A stretch of DNA of 64,000 bases from Tabrizicola caldifontis (GTDB lineage: Bacteria > Pseudomonadota > Alphaproteobacteria > Rhodobacterales > Rhodobacteraceae): contig NZ_SIJH01000011.1 in assembly GCF_004762095.1 (NCBI RefSeq), positions 62,001 to 126,000 of the forward strand. The letters run 5' to 3'. The notes below the pieces were generated by a model. That model saw only the letters and a list, made by a program, of their open reading frames with translations, had not been told where the DNA came from and ran no database searches. The number at the start of each line of letters is the position of its first letter. Position 1 is the stretch's first letter. The translations under genes were made by a program, and so were the position numbers. This document shows, in pieces, positions 52,504 to 61,438 of the stretch.

Positions 52504-52518
52504 GTAAAGAATGGGTAA
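52504..52518. promoter_or_regulatory. Possible degenerate CtrA-like box between flgJ and fliK
   Basis: On the minus strand TTAC-CCATTCT-TTAC repeats with seven bases between halves, two mismatches to TTAA-N7-TTAA. It lies in the 110-bp divergent gap. Taken alone it is weak; it is listed because two other flagellar gaps show the same layout. Confidence 0.25.
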
Positions 52519-52565
52519 CCTCCCTGGCAGATAAGCGATTGCAGCGTGGCCGAAGGTGTCCCGAA

Positions 52566-54131
52566 ATGCAGTCCACCCGCCCTGTGCAGACTTGTCCGCT
52601 CCCTTCCCTCGTCGCACGCTTTCGGGCAGAGGGGGCGGGCGGACTCGCCCCGGAATTCGCGGATCTGCTGGGCGCTCCTGCGGGGGTGAGGGATGCCCCG
52701 GATTCAGACGGTGCACCCTGCGATTGGAATGCGCCACTGCCGCAGGAAACCGTGCTGTTTCTCTTGCCGGGAACGGCAGGGACGCGCGCACCGGAATTTG
52801 CGTCAGACGTCGGTGCAGATCCGCAGGGGCAGGCCATCGGCAGCGAGACATCGGCACCCGAAGCCTTAGACCCCTGCACGTGGGAAACCGCAGATGCGGC
52901 AATCGACCGCCCGGTTGACAGTCCGGGTCTTTTCGTCAGAGGCTTGCCGCATTCCGATGATATGGCGCCGAACGATGACGGCCGGAACTGCACTGGTGCG
53001 GCAGGGGTGCCGGATGTCCCCGCACAGGACGGATCCTCCTTTCCTGCACGGAATGCAACAAGCGCCGCCAAGCCCGGGGAAGTGGTCCGTGATCAGGCGT
53101 CAGAGGCTTCGGTTTCCGGCCTTGTCCCTGCCCGGAATCCGGCGGTCGTCGATGCGTCGCCGGGAAATGGGCCGGCGTCTGCACCGGCGGCTTCCCCGAC
53201 CCCGCCGTGCCTGTCTGGCCGGAACCGGCCGGCGGGCGGCCTTGTCGCCCCCCCTCTGGCCCCGGCACCACAGCTTTCTTGCGACCACGGTGCAGCCGGT
53301 TCCAGAGGGCCGACCGCAGGTCATGCCATCCCGATCACGGTCGGCCATGCCGGGGCAGAGACCGCTTTGCCGTGGCATGGGCTGCAGCAGGCTGCGGAAG
53401 GGGATTTGGACGGCCTGACCTTTGTCGCAGGCAGCCCAGGTCGGGCAGCCGCTGCCGGCCTTGCACCCGTGATTGTGCCCGACCATCCGGAAAAGCAATG
53501 TCCGACAGACAGCACTGCGGGCGCGGATCTGCTGGCGGCCGAGCAAGCGTTCCGCAGGCCAGTGCCAGCGTCGGTCCTGGCGCCGATGGCCGGGCCTTCT
53601 GGCGGGCTGCTGCCGGATCCCGCCGCGCTGCCGCTGCTTGCCCACACATTACCGCACGCATCGACCGGGGCGATGGCGCATGCGCCAGCCTTGCCGAATA
53701 TCGGCGCAAGCATTGGCCAGCTTGCCTTGGCGATCGTCGACCCCGGCCGGCATGCGAAGGACAAGGTCACCGAAATCCGTCTGTCGCCTGATGAACTCGG
53801 CAGTGTCCGCGTGACCCTGCAGACGGATGCCGCAGATCCCGATCGGATCGCCGTGATGCTGAGCTTTGATCGCCCCGATACGCTCGACCTGTTCCGGCGC
53901 CATGCAGAGCAACTGACCGAAGCCTTGCGTTTGGCCGGCTTTCCTCGGGCAGAGATCGGCTTTGGTCAGCACGGTGCGGATCAGTGGCAATCCGGCACCC
54001 CCGGATCAGGACGGGAGGAGCCCCGGCGCTATGGGGGCGCACCGGATGCCATGCCCGCGGATGCGGCCGTGAAGCCTGGAGTTTTGCGGCAATCTGCAAC
54101 CCCCGCATCTTCGCTGGATCTTCGATTGTGA
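52566..54131 (+). CDS. fliK: Flagellar hook-length control protein FliK
   Basis: FliK measures hook length and signals FlhB to switch. The 521 residues are mostly low complexity (Pro, Ala, Gly, Ser) to about 390, as is usual, with a C-terminal Flg_hook domain: KVTEIRLSPDELGSVRVTLQ (about 399-418) and DLFRRHAEQLTEALRLAGFP. ATG 52566 was chosen over an upstream TTG. Two upstream-variable regions prevent full comparison. It is followed eight bases later by flgD. Confidence 0.88.
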   Translation: MQSTRPVQTCPLPSLVARFRAEGAGGLAPEFADLLGAPAGVRDAPDSDGAPCDWNAPLPQETVLFLLPGTAGTRAPEFASDVGADPQGQAIGSETSAPEALDPCTWETADAAIDRPVDSPGLFVRGLPHSDDMAPNDDGRNCTGAAGVPDVPAQDGSSFPARNATSAAKPGEVVRDQASEASVSGLVPARNPAVVDASPGNGPASAPAASPTPPCLSGRNRPAGGLVAPPLAPAPQLSCDHGAAGSRGPTAGHAIPITVGHAGAETALPWHGLQQAAEGDLDGLTFVAGSPGRAAAAGLAPVIVPDHPEKQCPTDSTAGADLLAAEQAFRRPVPASVLAPMAGPSGGLLPDPAALPLLAHTLPHASTGAMAHAPALPNIGASIGQLALAIVDPGRHAKDKVTEIRLSPDELGSVRVTLQTDAADPDRIAVMLSFDRPDTLDLFRRHAEQLTEALRLAGFPRAEIGFGQHGADQWQSGTPGSGREEPRRYGGAPDAMPADAAVKPGVLRQSATPASSLDLRL

Positions 54132-54139
54132 GGACTGCC

Positions 54140-54802
54140 ATGACTGTCGCAACCGTAATGCCCTCGTCCGGTGCCACCGCTTCCGGCAACAAACCGGGCC
54201 AGGCCTCCGGGATCGCGTCCGATTTCAACACTTTCCTTCGGATGCTCACGGTGCAGATGCAGAACCAGGATCCGCTGAACCCGATCGATTCTGCGGATTA
54301 TGCGGTGCAACTGGCCACCTTCTCGGGGGTCGAACAGCAGGTGCGCACGAATCAGCTTCTGTCCGAGATGACGACGCGGTTCCAGCAGATCGGCATGGCC
54401 GAAATGGCCAGCTGGGTCGGGAAAGAGGCGCGTACGGATGCGATGGTGCGCTTCGATGGTCGCCCGGTGACCCTGTCGCCCAACCCGGCGCAGGGGGCGA
54501 CCCGGGCGGTTCTCGAGGTGCGGGATGCGCAAGGCCGTCTGGTCGCACGCGAGGAAATTCCCGTCACTGCAGAACCATACGCCTGGTTGGGTGCCGATGC
54601 GGCCGGCAATCCGCTGCCGCCCGGGGCTTACTCTCTCAAGCTGGAAAGTCTGCGCGGAGAGGAAGTCATCTTCACCGGCCCGATGGAGCATTATGCGCGT
54701 GTGGTCGAGGTGCGCGGCACGCCTGCAGGGACCAGCCTTGTCCTTGCAGGTGGCAGCGAAGTGTCTGCCAACCGCGTCACGGCCCTGCGCGAGGCACGCT
54801 GA
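54140..54802 (+). CDS. flgD: Flagellar hook cap/assembly protein FlgD
   Basis: FlgD caps the hook while it grows. The 220 residues have FNTFLRMLTVQMQNQDPLNPIDSADYAVQLATFSGVEQ (about 29-67), the FlgD N-terminal signature, and a beta-rich C-domain with YAWLGADAAGNPLPPGAYSL. ATG 54140 follows GAGG at 54130-54133. flgE, the hook protein itself, is not in the window. Confidence 0.95.
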   Translation: MTVATVMPSSGATASGNKPGQASGIASDFNTFLRMLTVQMQNQDPLNPIDSADYAVQLATFSGVEQQVRTNQLLSEMTTRFQQIGMAEMASWVGKEARTDAMVRFDGRPVTLSPNPAQGATRAVLEVRDAQGRLVAREEIPVTAEPYAWLGADAAGNPLPPGAYSLKLESLRGEEVIFTGPMEHYARVVEVRGTPAGTSLVLAGGSEVSANRVTALREAR

Positions 54803-54811
54803 TGCCTCCGG

Positions 54812-56344
54812 TCAGAAGAGGCGATCCACCAGCACCCCGGCTGCGAAGGCCGCCAGTATCACCAGTAGCCAAAGCCCGACCTTCATGCGGGGGCCGGGTC
54901 GCGCAGGAGGTGTGGCCGGGTTTCCGGCGCGGATGAGCTGGGCCTCGACAAGACCCGGAAGTTTCGGCCCGAAACGCGCGAGAACCCGGGCGGTCTTTGC
55001 CAGATCGCGCAGAACCGCCTTTGGTCCGACGTTCTCGCGGATGTAGCGTTCGACGATCGGGCTGGCCACTTCCCAGATGTTGATGTGCGGATCCAGGGAC
55101 CGCGCCACGCCTTCGACCACGACCATCGTCCGTTGCAGAAGGATCAGCTCGGTCCGCGTTTCCATCCCGAAGCGTTCGGTGACCTCGAACAGGTAGGCGA
55201 GGAGCCGCGCCATCGAGATGCGGCTGGCATCCATGCCGAAGATCGGCTCGCCCACCGCCCGCAGCGCGCGGGCAAATTCGTCGATGTCGCGGTCGGGGGG
55301 GACGTAACCCGCCTCGAAATGCACCTCGGCCACGCGGCGGTAATCCTTGCGGATGAAGCCCATCAGGATCTCGGCATAGACCCGGCGGGTGTATTCGTCG
55401 ATCCGGCCCATGATGCCGAAGTCATAGGCGATGATGTCGCCGTTCGCGGCCACCTTCAGGTTGCCCTGGTGCATGTCGGCATGGAAGAAGCCGTCGCGCA
55501 GCGCGTGGTTCAGGAACAGCTGCAACACGCGGGCGCCCAGCACCCGGCGGTCGTGTCCGGCGGCCTCGATCGCCTCGACATCGTTCAGCCCGATCCCTTC
55601 CGCCCAGCCCAGCGTCATCACGTTGCGCGACGACAGGAACCAGTGCGGCTTCGGCACCTGGAAGCCTTCGTCCTGTGCCGTGTTCGAGGCGAACTCGGCG
55701 GCCGAGGAGCTTTCCAGCCGCAGGTCCAGCTCTCCCATCACCACGCCTTCGAAATGGGCGATCACGTCCACGGGGCGCAGGCGGCGGCTGAAGGGGGCAA
55801 GGCGCTCGATCCAGCGGGCGGCGAGGTAGAAGGCGTCGATGTCCTTGCGGAAGGCGCGTTCGATCCCGGGGCGGAGCACCTTGATGGCGACCTCCTCGCC
55901 GGTATCGGCCAGCCGCGCCCGGTGGACCTGGGCGATCGAGGCGGCGGCGACGGGTTCGGAGAAGTCGGAGAACAGGTCGGAGACCGGCACCTCGAGTTCC
56001 GCCTCGATCATGTTCCTGGCGGTTTCGGTCGGGAAGGGCGGCAGCTTGTCCTGAAGATACTTGAGTTGGTCGGCCAGTTCCTCGCCCACGATGTCGGGGC
56101 GCGTGGACAGGACCTGGCCGAACTTGATGTAGGCCGGCCCCAGCGCGGTCAGCGCCCGGGTGGCGGGGGGCAGCGCGGGGTCGCCCTTCAGACCCAGCCA
56201 CTTGAACGGCCAGCCCAGCATCCGTGCGGCAAAGCGGAGCCGGGGGGGCGCGCGAAAGGCCTCCAGCACCACGTCCATGGCGCCGGTGCGTTCCAGCGTG
56301 GCGCCGGTGCGGATCAGGCGGACGATGTTGTGCGGGCCCTTCAT
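54812..56344 (-). CDS. ubiB: Ubiquinone biosynthesis regulatory ATPase/kinase UbiB
   Basis: A membrane-anchored ABC1/ADCK kinase-like protein of 510 residues. It shows the KxGQ segment AYIKFGQVLSTRPDIVGEEL (about 95-114), AAASIAQVHRARL (about 151-163), EVAIKVLRPG and the Asp-Phe-Gly motif YDFGIMGRID, with C-terminal hydrophobic helices near the end (LLVILAAFAAGVLVDRLF). It drives lipid access in ubiquinone synthesis. ubiE precedes it by 97 bases in the same direction. Confidence 0.96.
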   Translation of the reverse strand: MKGPHNIVRLIRTGATLERTGAMDVVLEAFRAPPRLRFAARMLGWPFKWLGLKGDPALPPATRALTALGPAYIKFGQVLSTRPDIVGEELADQLKYLQDKLPPFPTETARNMIEAELEVPVSDLFSDFSEPVAAASIAQVHRARLADTGEEVAIKVLRPGIERAFRKDIDAFYLAARWIERLAPFSRRLRPVDVIAHFEGVVMGELDLRLESSSAAEFASNTAQDEGFQVPKPHWFLSSRNVMTLGWAEGIGLNDVEAIEAAGHDRRVLGARVLQLFLNHALRDGFFHADMHQGNLKVAANGDIIAYDFGIMGRIDEYTRRVYAEILMGFIRKDYRRVAEVHFEAGYVPPDRDIDEFARALRAVGEPIFGMDASRISMARLLAYLFEVTERFGMETRTELILLQRTMVVVEGVARSLDPHINIWEVASPIVERYIRENVGPKAVLRDLAKTARVLARFGPKLPGLVEAQLIRAGNPATPPARPGPRMKVGLWLLVILAAFAAGVLVDRLF

Positions 56345-56441
56345 GCGGCGCGCTCCGGGCGGCTCTTCGCATCCCTTCGGTCGCTCATCGCGGGGCGCGA
56401 CCGCGAAGAGGGACCGAACGGGGCCGATGAGCGGCAGGTCC

Positions 56442-57188
56442 TCACAGCTTCCACCCGGAATGGAGGGCCGCGATGCCCATGGTCAGGTTGCGGTATTTCA
56501 CCTGCTCGAACCCGGCGGCGCGGATCATCGCGGCGAAGCTTTCCTGATCGGGGAACCTGCGGATGGATTCGACGAGATACTGGTAGCTGGCGCGGTCGCC
56601 CGCGATGACCTGGCCCATGACCGGGATGATGTTGAAGGAATAGAGGTCATAGACCTTCTGCATCAGGTCGTTGGGGATCTGGCTGAATTCCAGCACCATC
56701 AGCCGCCCGCCCGGTTTCAGCACGCGGAAGGCTTCGGACAGCGCGTCGGGGATGCGGGTCACGTTCCGGATTCCGAAGGAGATCGTGTAAACGTCGAAGC
56801 TGTTGTTCGGGAAGGGCAACGCCATGGCGTCGCCCACGACCCAGTCGAGGCTGTGCGCCAGGCTTTCCGCCTCGGCGCGCTTGCGGCCCTCGATCAGCAT
56901 CGGCTCGGTCATGTCGCAGACGACGGCCTGCGCGCCGGGGGCGCGTTTCAGGAAGCGGAAGGCCACGTCGCCGGTGCCGCCCGCCACGTCCAGAAGCCGC
57001 TGGCCGGGACGCGGGGCCAGCCAGTCCATCATTGCGTCCTTCCAAAGCCGGTGGATGCCCAGGGACATCGCATCGTTCATGATGTCGTATTTCGAGGCCA
57101 CGCGCGAAAAGACGCCATGCACCATCCCGGCCTTTTCGGCCTCGGGCACGTCCTGAAAGCCGAAATGGGTTGTCTTTTCTTCGCTCAT
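56442..57188 (-). CDS. ubiE: Ubiquinone/menaquinone biosynthesis C-methyltransferase UbiE
   Basis: The 248-residue SAM enzyme methylates the quinone ring. [13 protein letters not shown] (about 66-78) is the SAM site, [28 protein letters not shown] (about 26-53) is the family start, and FGIRNVTRI and FQ-type [18 protein letters not shown] complete the match. ATG 57186-57188 was chosen. It starts the ubiE-ubiB unit and is divergent from mutM. Confidence 0.97.
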   Translation of the reverse strand: MSEEKTTHFGFQDVPEAEKAGMVHGVFSRVASKYDIMNDAMSLGIHRLWKDAMMDWLAPRPGQRLLDVAGGTGDVAFRFLKRAPGAQAVVCDMTEPMLIEGRKRAEAESLAHSLDWVVGDAMALPFPNNSFDVYTISFGIRNVTRIPDALSEAFRVLKPGGRLMVLEFSQIPNDLMQKVYDLYSFNIIPVMGQVIAGDRASYQYLVESIRRFPDQESFAAMIRAAGFEQVKYRNLTMGIAALHSGWKL

Positions 57189-57271
57189 CGGTCTTGCGAT
57201 CCTTCGCCCTGACGCCTCCTTATAGTCCGCCACCCCGCGCCTGCAATGCGCCCATCTGTCAGGGACCGCCG

Positions 57272-58123
57272 ATGCCTGAACTGCCCGAAGTCGAAACCGT
57301 GCGCCGCGGCCTGATGCCGGTGATGGAAGGCGCGATGATCGCCCGGACCGAGGTCAACCGCCCTGACCTGCGATGGCCCCTGCCCGAACGGATGGCCGAG
57401 CGGCTGACGGGGCAGCGGGTGAAGGCACTGCGGCGGCGGTCGAAATACCTTTTGGCCGATCTTGATTCGGGCGAGACGCTCCTGGTGCATCTGGGCATGT
57501 CCGGGCGGATGCTCGTCTCGGGCGCGCGGGTCGGCGCCTTCCACCGCGACCACCCCGCACCGCAGAAGCACGACCATGTGGTGCTCCACCTGGAGGGTGG
57601 CGCAAGGGTGACGTTCAACGATGCCCGCCGCTTCGGCGCCATGGACCTGACACCCACCGACCGCGCTGGTGACCACCCCTTGCTGGCGGGGCTGGGGCCG
57701 GAACCCTTTGGCAATGATTTCAACGAAGCCTACCTTGCGGACCGTCTGAAGAACCGGAAGACCCCGATCAAAGCCGCACTTCTGGATCAAAGGATCGTGG
57801 CCGGTTTGGGCAACATCTATGTTGCCGAGACGCTTTACCGCGCCCGGATCAGCCCCTTGCGACTGGCCGGTGATCTTGCACAATCGCAGGTTCACGACCT
57901 GGTGCCGGCCATTCGGGACGTTCTGGCCGAAGCGATCGAGGCGGGAGGGTCGAGCCTGCGGGATTTCCGGCATGCCAATGGCGAGCTTGGCTATTTTGCC
58001 AAGCATTTTCAGGTATATGGTCGGGAAGGCGAACCCTGCGAAACCCCCGGCTGCGCCGGCACGGTCGTCCGTACGGTCCAGTCGGGGCGATCATCCTTCT
58101 GGTGTCCCTACTGCCAGAGGTGA
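57272..58123 (+). CDS. mutM: Formamidopyrimidine-DNA glycosylase
   Basis: MutM (Fpg) removes 8-oxoguanine and nicks the abasic site. The 283 residues begin [14 protein letters not shown], with Pro2 and Glu3 catalytic, have Lys in [13 protein letters not shown] (near 56-68), and a C-terminal zinc finger with CETPGCAG and WCPYC, and Arg near QSGRSSF. ATG 57272 is the only acceptable start because Pro2 must be N-terminal. Confidence 0.98.
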   Translation: MPELPEVETVRRGLMPVMEGAMIARTEVNRPDLRWPLPERMAERLTGQRVKALRRRSKYLLADLDSGETLLVHLGMSGRMLVSGARVGAFHRDHPAPQKHDHVVLHLEGGARVTFNDARRFGAMDLTPTDRAGDHPLLAGLGPEPFGNDFNEAYLADRLKNRKTPIKAALLDQRIVAGLGNIYVAETLYRARISPLRLAGDLAQSQVHDLVPAIRDVLAEAIEAGGSSLRDFRHANGELGYFAKHFQVYGREGEPCETPGCAGTVVRTVQSGRSSFWCPYCQR

Positions 58124-58180
58124 CTTGCCATCGCCCCGTTTGGTGCTAGGAGTCAGCCGACCGCCAGAAGGAGGGCCGCA

Positions 58181-58957
58181 ATGGCCTATGAGACCCTGAT
58201 CGTCGAGGTCGAGGACAATGTGTCCCTGATCCGCCTGAACCGCCCTGACGCCATGAACGCCCTGAATTCCACGCTGATGCGTGAACTTGCGGCGGCCGTG
58301 ACGGCGGCGGAAACGAATGATCGCGTGCGTTGCATCGTGATCACCGGCTCGGAAAAGGCGTTCGCCGCCGGGGCCGACGTCAAGGAGATGGCCGAGAAGG
58401 GGTTCATAGATGTATTCTTCGATGACCTCTTCGGCCCCGAGGCAGCCACCATCGCCCGCGCCCGCAAGCCGATCATCGCGGCGGTGGCGGGCTATTGCCT
58501 GGGCGGCGGCTGCGAGCTGGCCATGCTGGCCGATTTCATCATCGCCGCAGACACGGCCAAGTTCGGGCAACCGGAAATCAACCTGGGCATCGTGGCAGGC
58601 ATGGGCGGCACCCAGCGGCTGACGCGGGCCGTCGGCAAGTCGAAGTCGATGGACATGCATCTTACCGGGCGCTTCATGGACGCTGCCGAAGCGGAACGTT
58701 GCGGGCTGGTCAGCCGGGTCGTGCCCTGCAAGTCGCTGCTGGAAGAAACCATGAAGGCCGCGCAGAAGATCGTCGAGAAATCGGCGGTGACGGCGATGGT
58801 CGTAAAGGAATGCGTGAACCGGGCACAGGAAACCAGCCTGTCCGAAGGGCTGCTGTTCGAACGGCGCATGTTCCACGCCATGTTCGCGACCGAAGACCAG
58901 AAGGAAGGCATGGCCGCCTTCCTTGAGAAACGCCAGCCGCAGTTCCGCGACCGATAG
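58181..58957 (+). CDS. Enoyl-CoA hydratase
   Basis: The 258-residue crotonase-fold protein hydrates 2-enoyl-CoA esters in beta-oxidation. The oxyanion-hole stretches [14 protein letters not shown] (about 63-76) and [18 protein letters not shown] (about 104-121) are present, with catalytic Glu in [20 protein letters not shown] (near 128-147) and Glu near 147-type position as in the mitochondrial short-chain enzyme. AGGAGG ribosome site lies at 58169-58174. Its place between mutM and rpsT is common in Rhodobacterales. Confidence 0.94.
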   Translation: MAYETLIVEVEDNVSLIRLNRPDAMNALNSTLMRELAAAVTAAETNDRVRCIVITGSEKAFAAGADVKEMAEKGFIDVFFDDLFGPEAATIARARKPIIAAVAGYCLGGGCELAMLADFIIAADTAKFGQPEINLGIVAGMGGTQRLTRAVGKSKSMDMHLTGRFMDAAEAERCGLVSRVVPCKSLLEETMKAAQKIVEKSAVTAMVVKECVNRAQETSLSEGLLFERRMFHAMFATEDQKEGMAAFLEKRQPQFRDR

Positions 58958-59181
58958 GGCGGCCTTTCCAGCTGGTGGCACCGTGCCGTCGAAGCCAGCC
59001 GCGCAGCCTTGCAAGGCTATCCGCGATCCTGCGCTTGGGGGCTTTCCTTTTCGGTCGCGCTGCACTAATGGACGACGTACATGCGCGTGGGCCCGCTTAG
59101 GCAAGAATCATTCCCGATCCTTCGGTCGGGGCCTTGTGGTCTTTCGTGCAATCTGAAACGCAAAGATCCCGAGGTAGCCAG

Positions 59182-59451
59182 ATGGCCAATACCGAACAGT
59201 CCAAGAAACGCGCCCGTCAGGCGCAGGCGCGCTATGCCGTGAACAAGGCGCGCCGCTCTCGCATCCGCACTTTCCTGCGCAAGGTGGAAGAGGCGATCGC
59301 TTCGGGCGATGCTGCCGCAGCCGAGGCTGCGCTTAAGGCTGCGCAGCCAGAGCTGGCACGCGGTGTGACCAAGGGCGTACTGCACAAGAACACCGCCGCG
59401 CGCAAGATGTCGCGCCTGTCCTCGCGTGTGAAAGCCGTCGCCAAGGTCTGA
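59182..59451 (+). CDS. rpsT: 30S ribosomal protein S20
   Basis: The 89-residue protein is lysine- and arginine-rich and helical: [40 protein letters not shown] and [21 protein letters not shown], the S20 pattern. It binds 16S rRNA early in 30S assembly. ATG 59182 follows GAGG. The 224-bp leader contains the hairpin CCCGATC-CTTCG-GTCGGG near 59113-59132, which could be regulatory or a terminator of the previous gene. Confidence 0.97.
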   Translation: MANTEQSKKRARQAQARYAVNKARRSRIRTFLRKVEEAIASGDAAAAEAALKAAQPELARGVTKGVLHKNTAARKMSRLSSRVKAVAKV

Positions 59452-59472
59452 TCGCAGCTTCCGTCCGGTCTG

Positions 59473-59503
59473 GAAGGGCGCCCCCGGAAGGGTGGCGCCC
59501 TTC
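59473..59503 (+). terminator. Terminator after rpsT
   Basis: GAAGGGCGCC (59473-59482) pairs with GGCGCCCTTC (59494-59503), with an inner CCC-GGAA-GGG. It begins 22 bases after the rpsT stop. Confidence 0.75.
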
Positions 59504-59970
59504 GGCATTTCCGGGCCGCTGGAACCCGTAGCCAGGTCGGGCCGTTGCCGATTTGCAAGGGGGCGCGGATTCGGCTTCCGCAAGGCTGTGTCAAGCGCGT
59601 TGTTCGGTTGCGGCGCCCGCGGACCCCTTGCTAGCTTCAGCCTGCGATTCACTTCGTCTTGGGGGACATGAACGGATCGCGAAGGAAAAGCTGCTGCACA
59701 GATCGGGTGCTGCCGTGCCGGAAGATCTGAGTTTTTCCTTTGTGGTCAATGATATAAGGGCGGCATTCCTGCTGCCCCGTCATACTGGTCTGGCTGCCGG
59801 GTAACCGGTGGTATCAGGCTGGTTGCTTCCTGTCTTCCTTCGGGAAGCGTCGTGTCCGTTGCGCAGCCGCAGTGGACATTGCGCTTGGCGAGGGTGGTTC
59901 GTCCATGGCGAGGCAACTGTGCATGTCCGGCGGATATTCTGCCGGTCAGTCGATATTGGCAGGCGACAGA
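59504..59970. other. Long non-coding gap between rpsT and dnaA
   Basis: Apart from the S20 terminator this is the only gap over 300 bases. It is expected to hold the dnaA promoter and possibly origin-related sites. I see two weak DnaA-box-like words, TTGACCACA (minus strand, about 59740-59748) and TGTGCATGT (about 59919), each two mismatches from TTATCCACA, and one AT-richer patch near 59729-59758. There is no cluster of boxes, so I do not call an origin here. No convincing ORF was seen. Confidence 0.5.
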
Positions 59971-61323
59971 ATGACGAACGAAACTTGGGGTCAGGTCCGG
60001 GAAGAACTGATCAAGCGGGTCGGCAAGAACAATTACGTCACCTGGATCGAACCCCTCAAACTGTCGCATCTCAAGAATGGCGTGGCGCGGTTCGAAGTGC
60101 CGACGATCTTTTTCGGTGACTGGGTGCAGCGCAACTATGCCGACCATATCCGTTCGCAGCTGGCCAGTGCTGGAGAGCCGGTAGAGCGCATCGAATTTGC
60201 CGTAGGCGGTGCCGGGTCCAGAAGCCCCGCCACGACGCCGGTGCTGAAATCGGTGCGGACTAGGCCCGTGTCAGAGGAAGATCTTCCCGGCGCACCGCTG
60301 GATGCCCGATTCACCTTCGACACCTTCGTTGTCGGCAAGCCGAACGAGCTGGCCCATGCCGCAGCCCGGCGGGTAGCCGAAGGCGGGACCGTCACCTTCA
60401 ACCCGCTGTTCCTTTATGGCGGGGTCGGACTGGGCAAGACGCACCTGATGCACGCGATCGCGCATGAGCTGAACGCCCGCCGCCCCGAGCTTCGGGTACT
60501 GTATCTGTCGGCCGAGCAGTTCATGTATCGCTTCATCCAGGCGCTGCGCGACCGTCAGGTGATGGATTTCAAGGAGCTGTTCCGGTCCGTTGATGTGCTG
60601 ATGGTCGATGATGTTCAGTTCATCGCCGGCAAGGATTCGACGCAGGAAGAATTCTTCCACACCTTCAACGCGCTGGTGGATGCCAACAAGCAGATAGTCC
60701 TGTCGGCCGACCGCGCCCCGGGCGAGATCAAGGATCTCGAGGAACGCATCAAGTCGCGTCTGCAGTGCGGCCTGGTCGTCGATCTGCACCCGACAGACTA
60801 CGAACTGCGGCTGGGCATCCTGCAGCAGAAGGTCGAACATTACCGCGCGCAGTATCGCGGCCTGATGATCGCCGACGGGGTGCTGGAATTCCTTGCCCAC
60901 CGGATCACCACCAATGTCCGCGTTCTGGAAGGGGCACTGACCCGGCTTTTCGCCTTTGCTTCGCTGGTCGGGCGCGAGATCACGCTGGATCTCGCCCAGG
61001 ACTGCCTCGCCGACATCCTGCGGTCGTCCGACCGGAAGCTCACGATCGAAGAGATCCAGCGCAAGGTGGCCGAGCACTACAACATCCGCCTGTCCGACAT
61101 GATCGGGCCGAAGCGGCTGCGCACCATCGCCCGGCCGCGGCAGGTGGCGATGTATCTGGCCAAGCACCTGACCCCGCGCAGCCTGCCGGAAATCGGACGG
61201 CGTTTCGGGGGGCGCGACCACACCACGATCATGCATGGCGTGCGCAAGATCGAGGAGCTGATGGCCACCGACAGCCAGCTGGCCGACGATCTGCAACTTC
61301 TGCGTCGGCTGCTTCAGGGCTGA
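59971..61323 (+). CDS. dnaA: Chromosomal replication initiator DnaA
   Basis: DnaA binds DnaA boxes at oriC and melts the duplex. The 450 residues contain domain I (EELIKRVGKNNYVTWIEPLK), a short linker, the AAA+ domain with Walker A GGVGLGKTH (150-158) and Walker B LMVDDVQF (210-217), and the C-terminal box-binding signature GGRDHTTIMHGVRKIEEL (about 412-429). ATG 59971 was chosen over upstream starts because it gives the normal MTNETW-type start. dnaN and recF follow in order. Confidence 0.97.
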   Translation: MTNETWGQVREELIKRVGKNNYVTWIEPLKLSHLKNGVARFEVPTIFFGDWVQRNYADHIRSQLASAGEPVERIEFAVGGAGSRSPATTPVLKSVRTRPVSEEDLPGAPLDARFTFDTFVVGKPNELAHAAARRVAEGGTVTFNPLFLYGGVGLGKTHLMHAIAHELNARRPELRVLYLSAEQFMYRFIQALRDRQVMDFKELFRSVDVLMVDDVQFIAGKDSTQEEFFHTFNALVDANKQIVLSADRAPGEIKDLEERIKSRLQCGLVVDLHPTDYELRLGILQQKVEHYRAQYRGLMIADGVLEFLAHRITTNVRVLEGALTRLFAFASLVGREITLDLAQDCLADILRSSDRKLTIEEIQRKVAEHYNIRLSDMIGPKRLRTIARPRQVAMYLAKHLTPRSLPEIGRRFGGRDHTTIMHGVRKIEELMATDSQLADDLQLLRRLLQG

Positions 61324-61438
61324 GCCGGGGCTGCTCTTGACGGCCCGGCCAATCCTAATCACAGTCGCGCGCAGCACTTGTGAACCGGGAAAAACCGGGT
61401 AAATTCGGCGTCCCTTCAGGGGTCGGCAGGGGGAAGAG

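Noticed and set aside
55085-56608. A 507-codon plus-strand frame opposite ubiB and ubiE
   Set aside because: The composition is an antisense artefact; ubiB and ubiE motifs are unambiguous on the minus strand.
59553-59804. An 83-codon frame in the rpsT-dnaA gap
   Set aside because: It starts at TTG, has no ribosome site and the product has no coherent pattern.
59504-59970. oriC in the rpsT-dnaA gap
   Set aside because: Only two words with two mismatches to the DnaA box and a small AT-rich patch; no cluster is visible.
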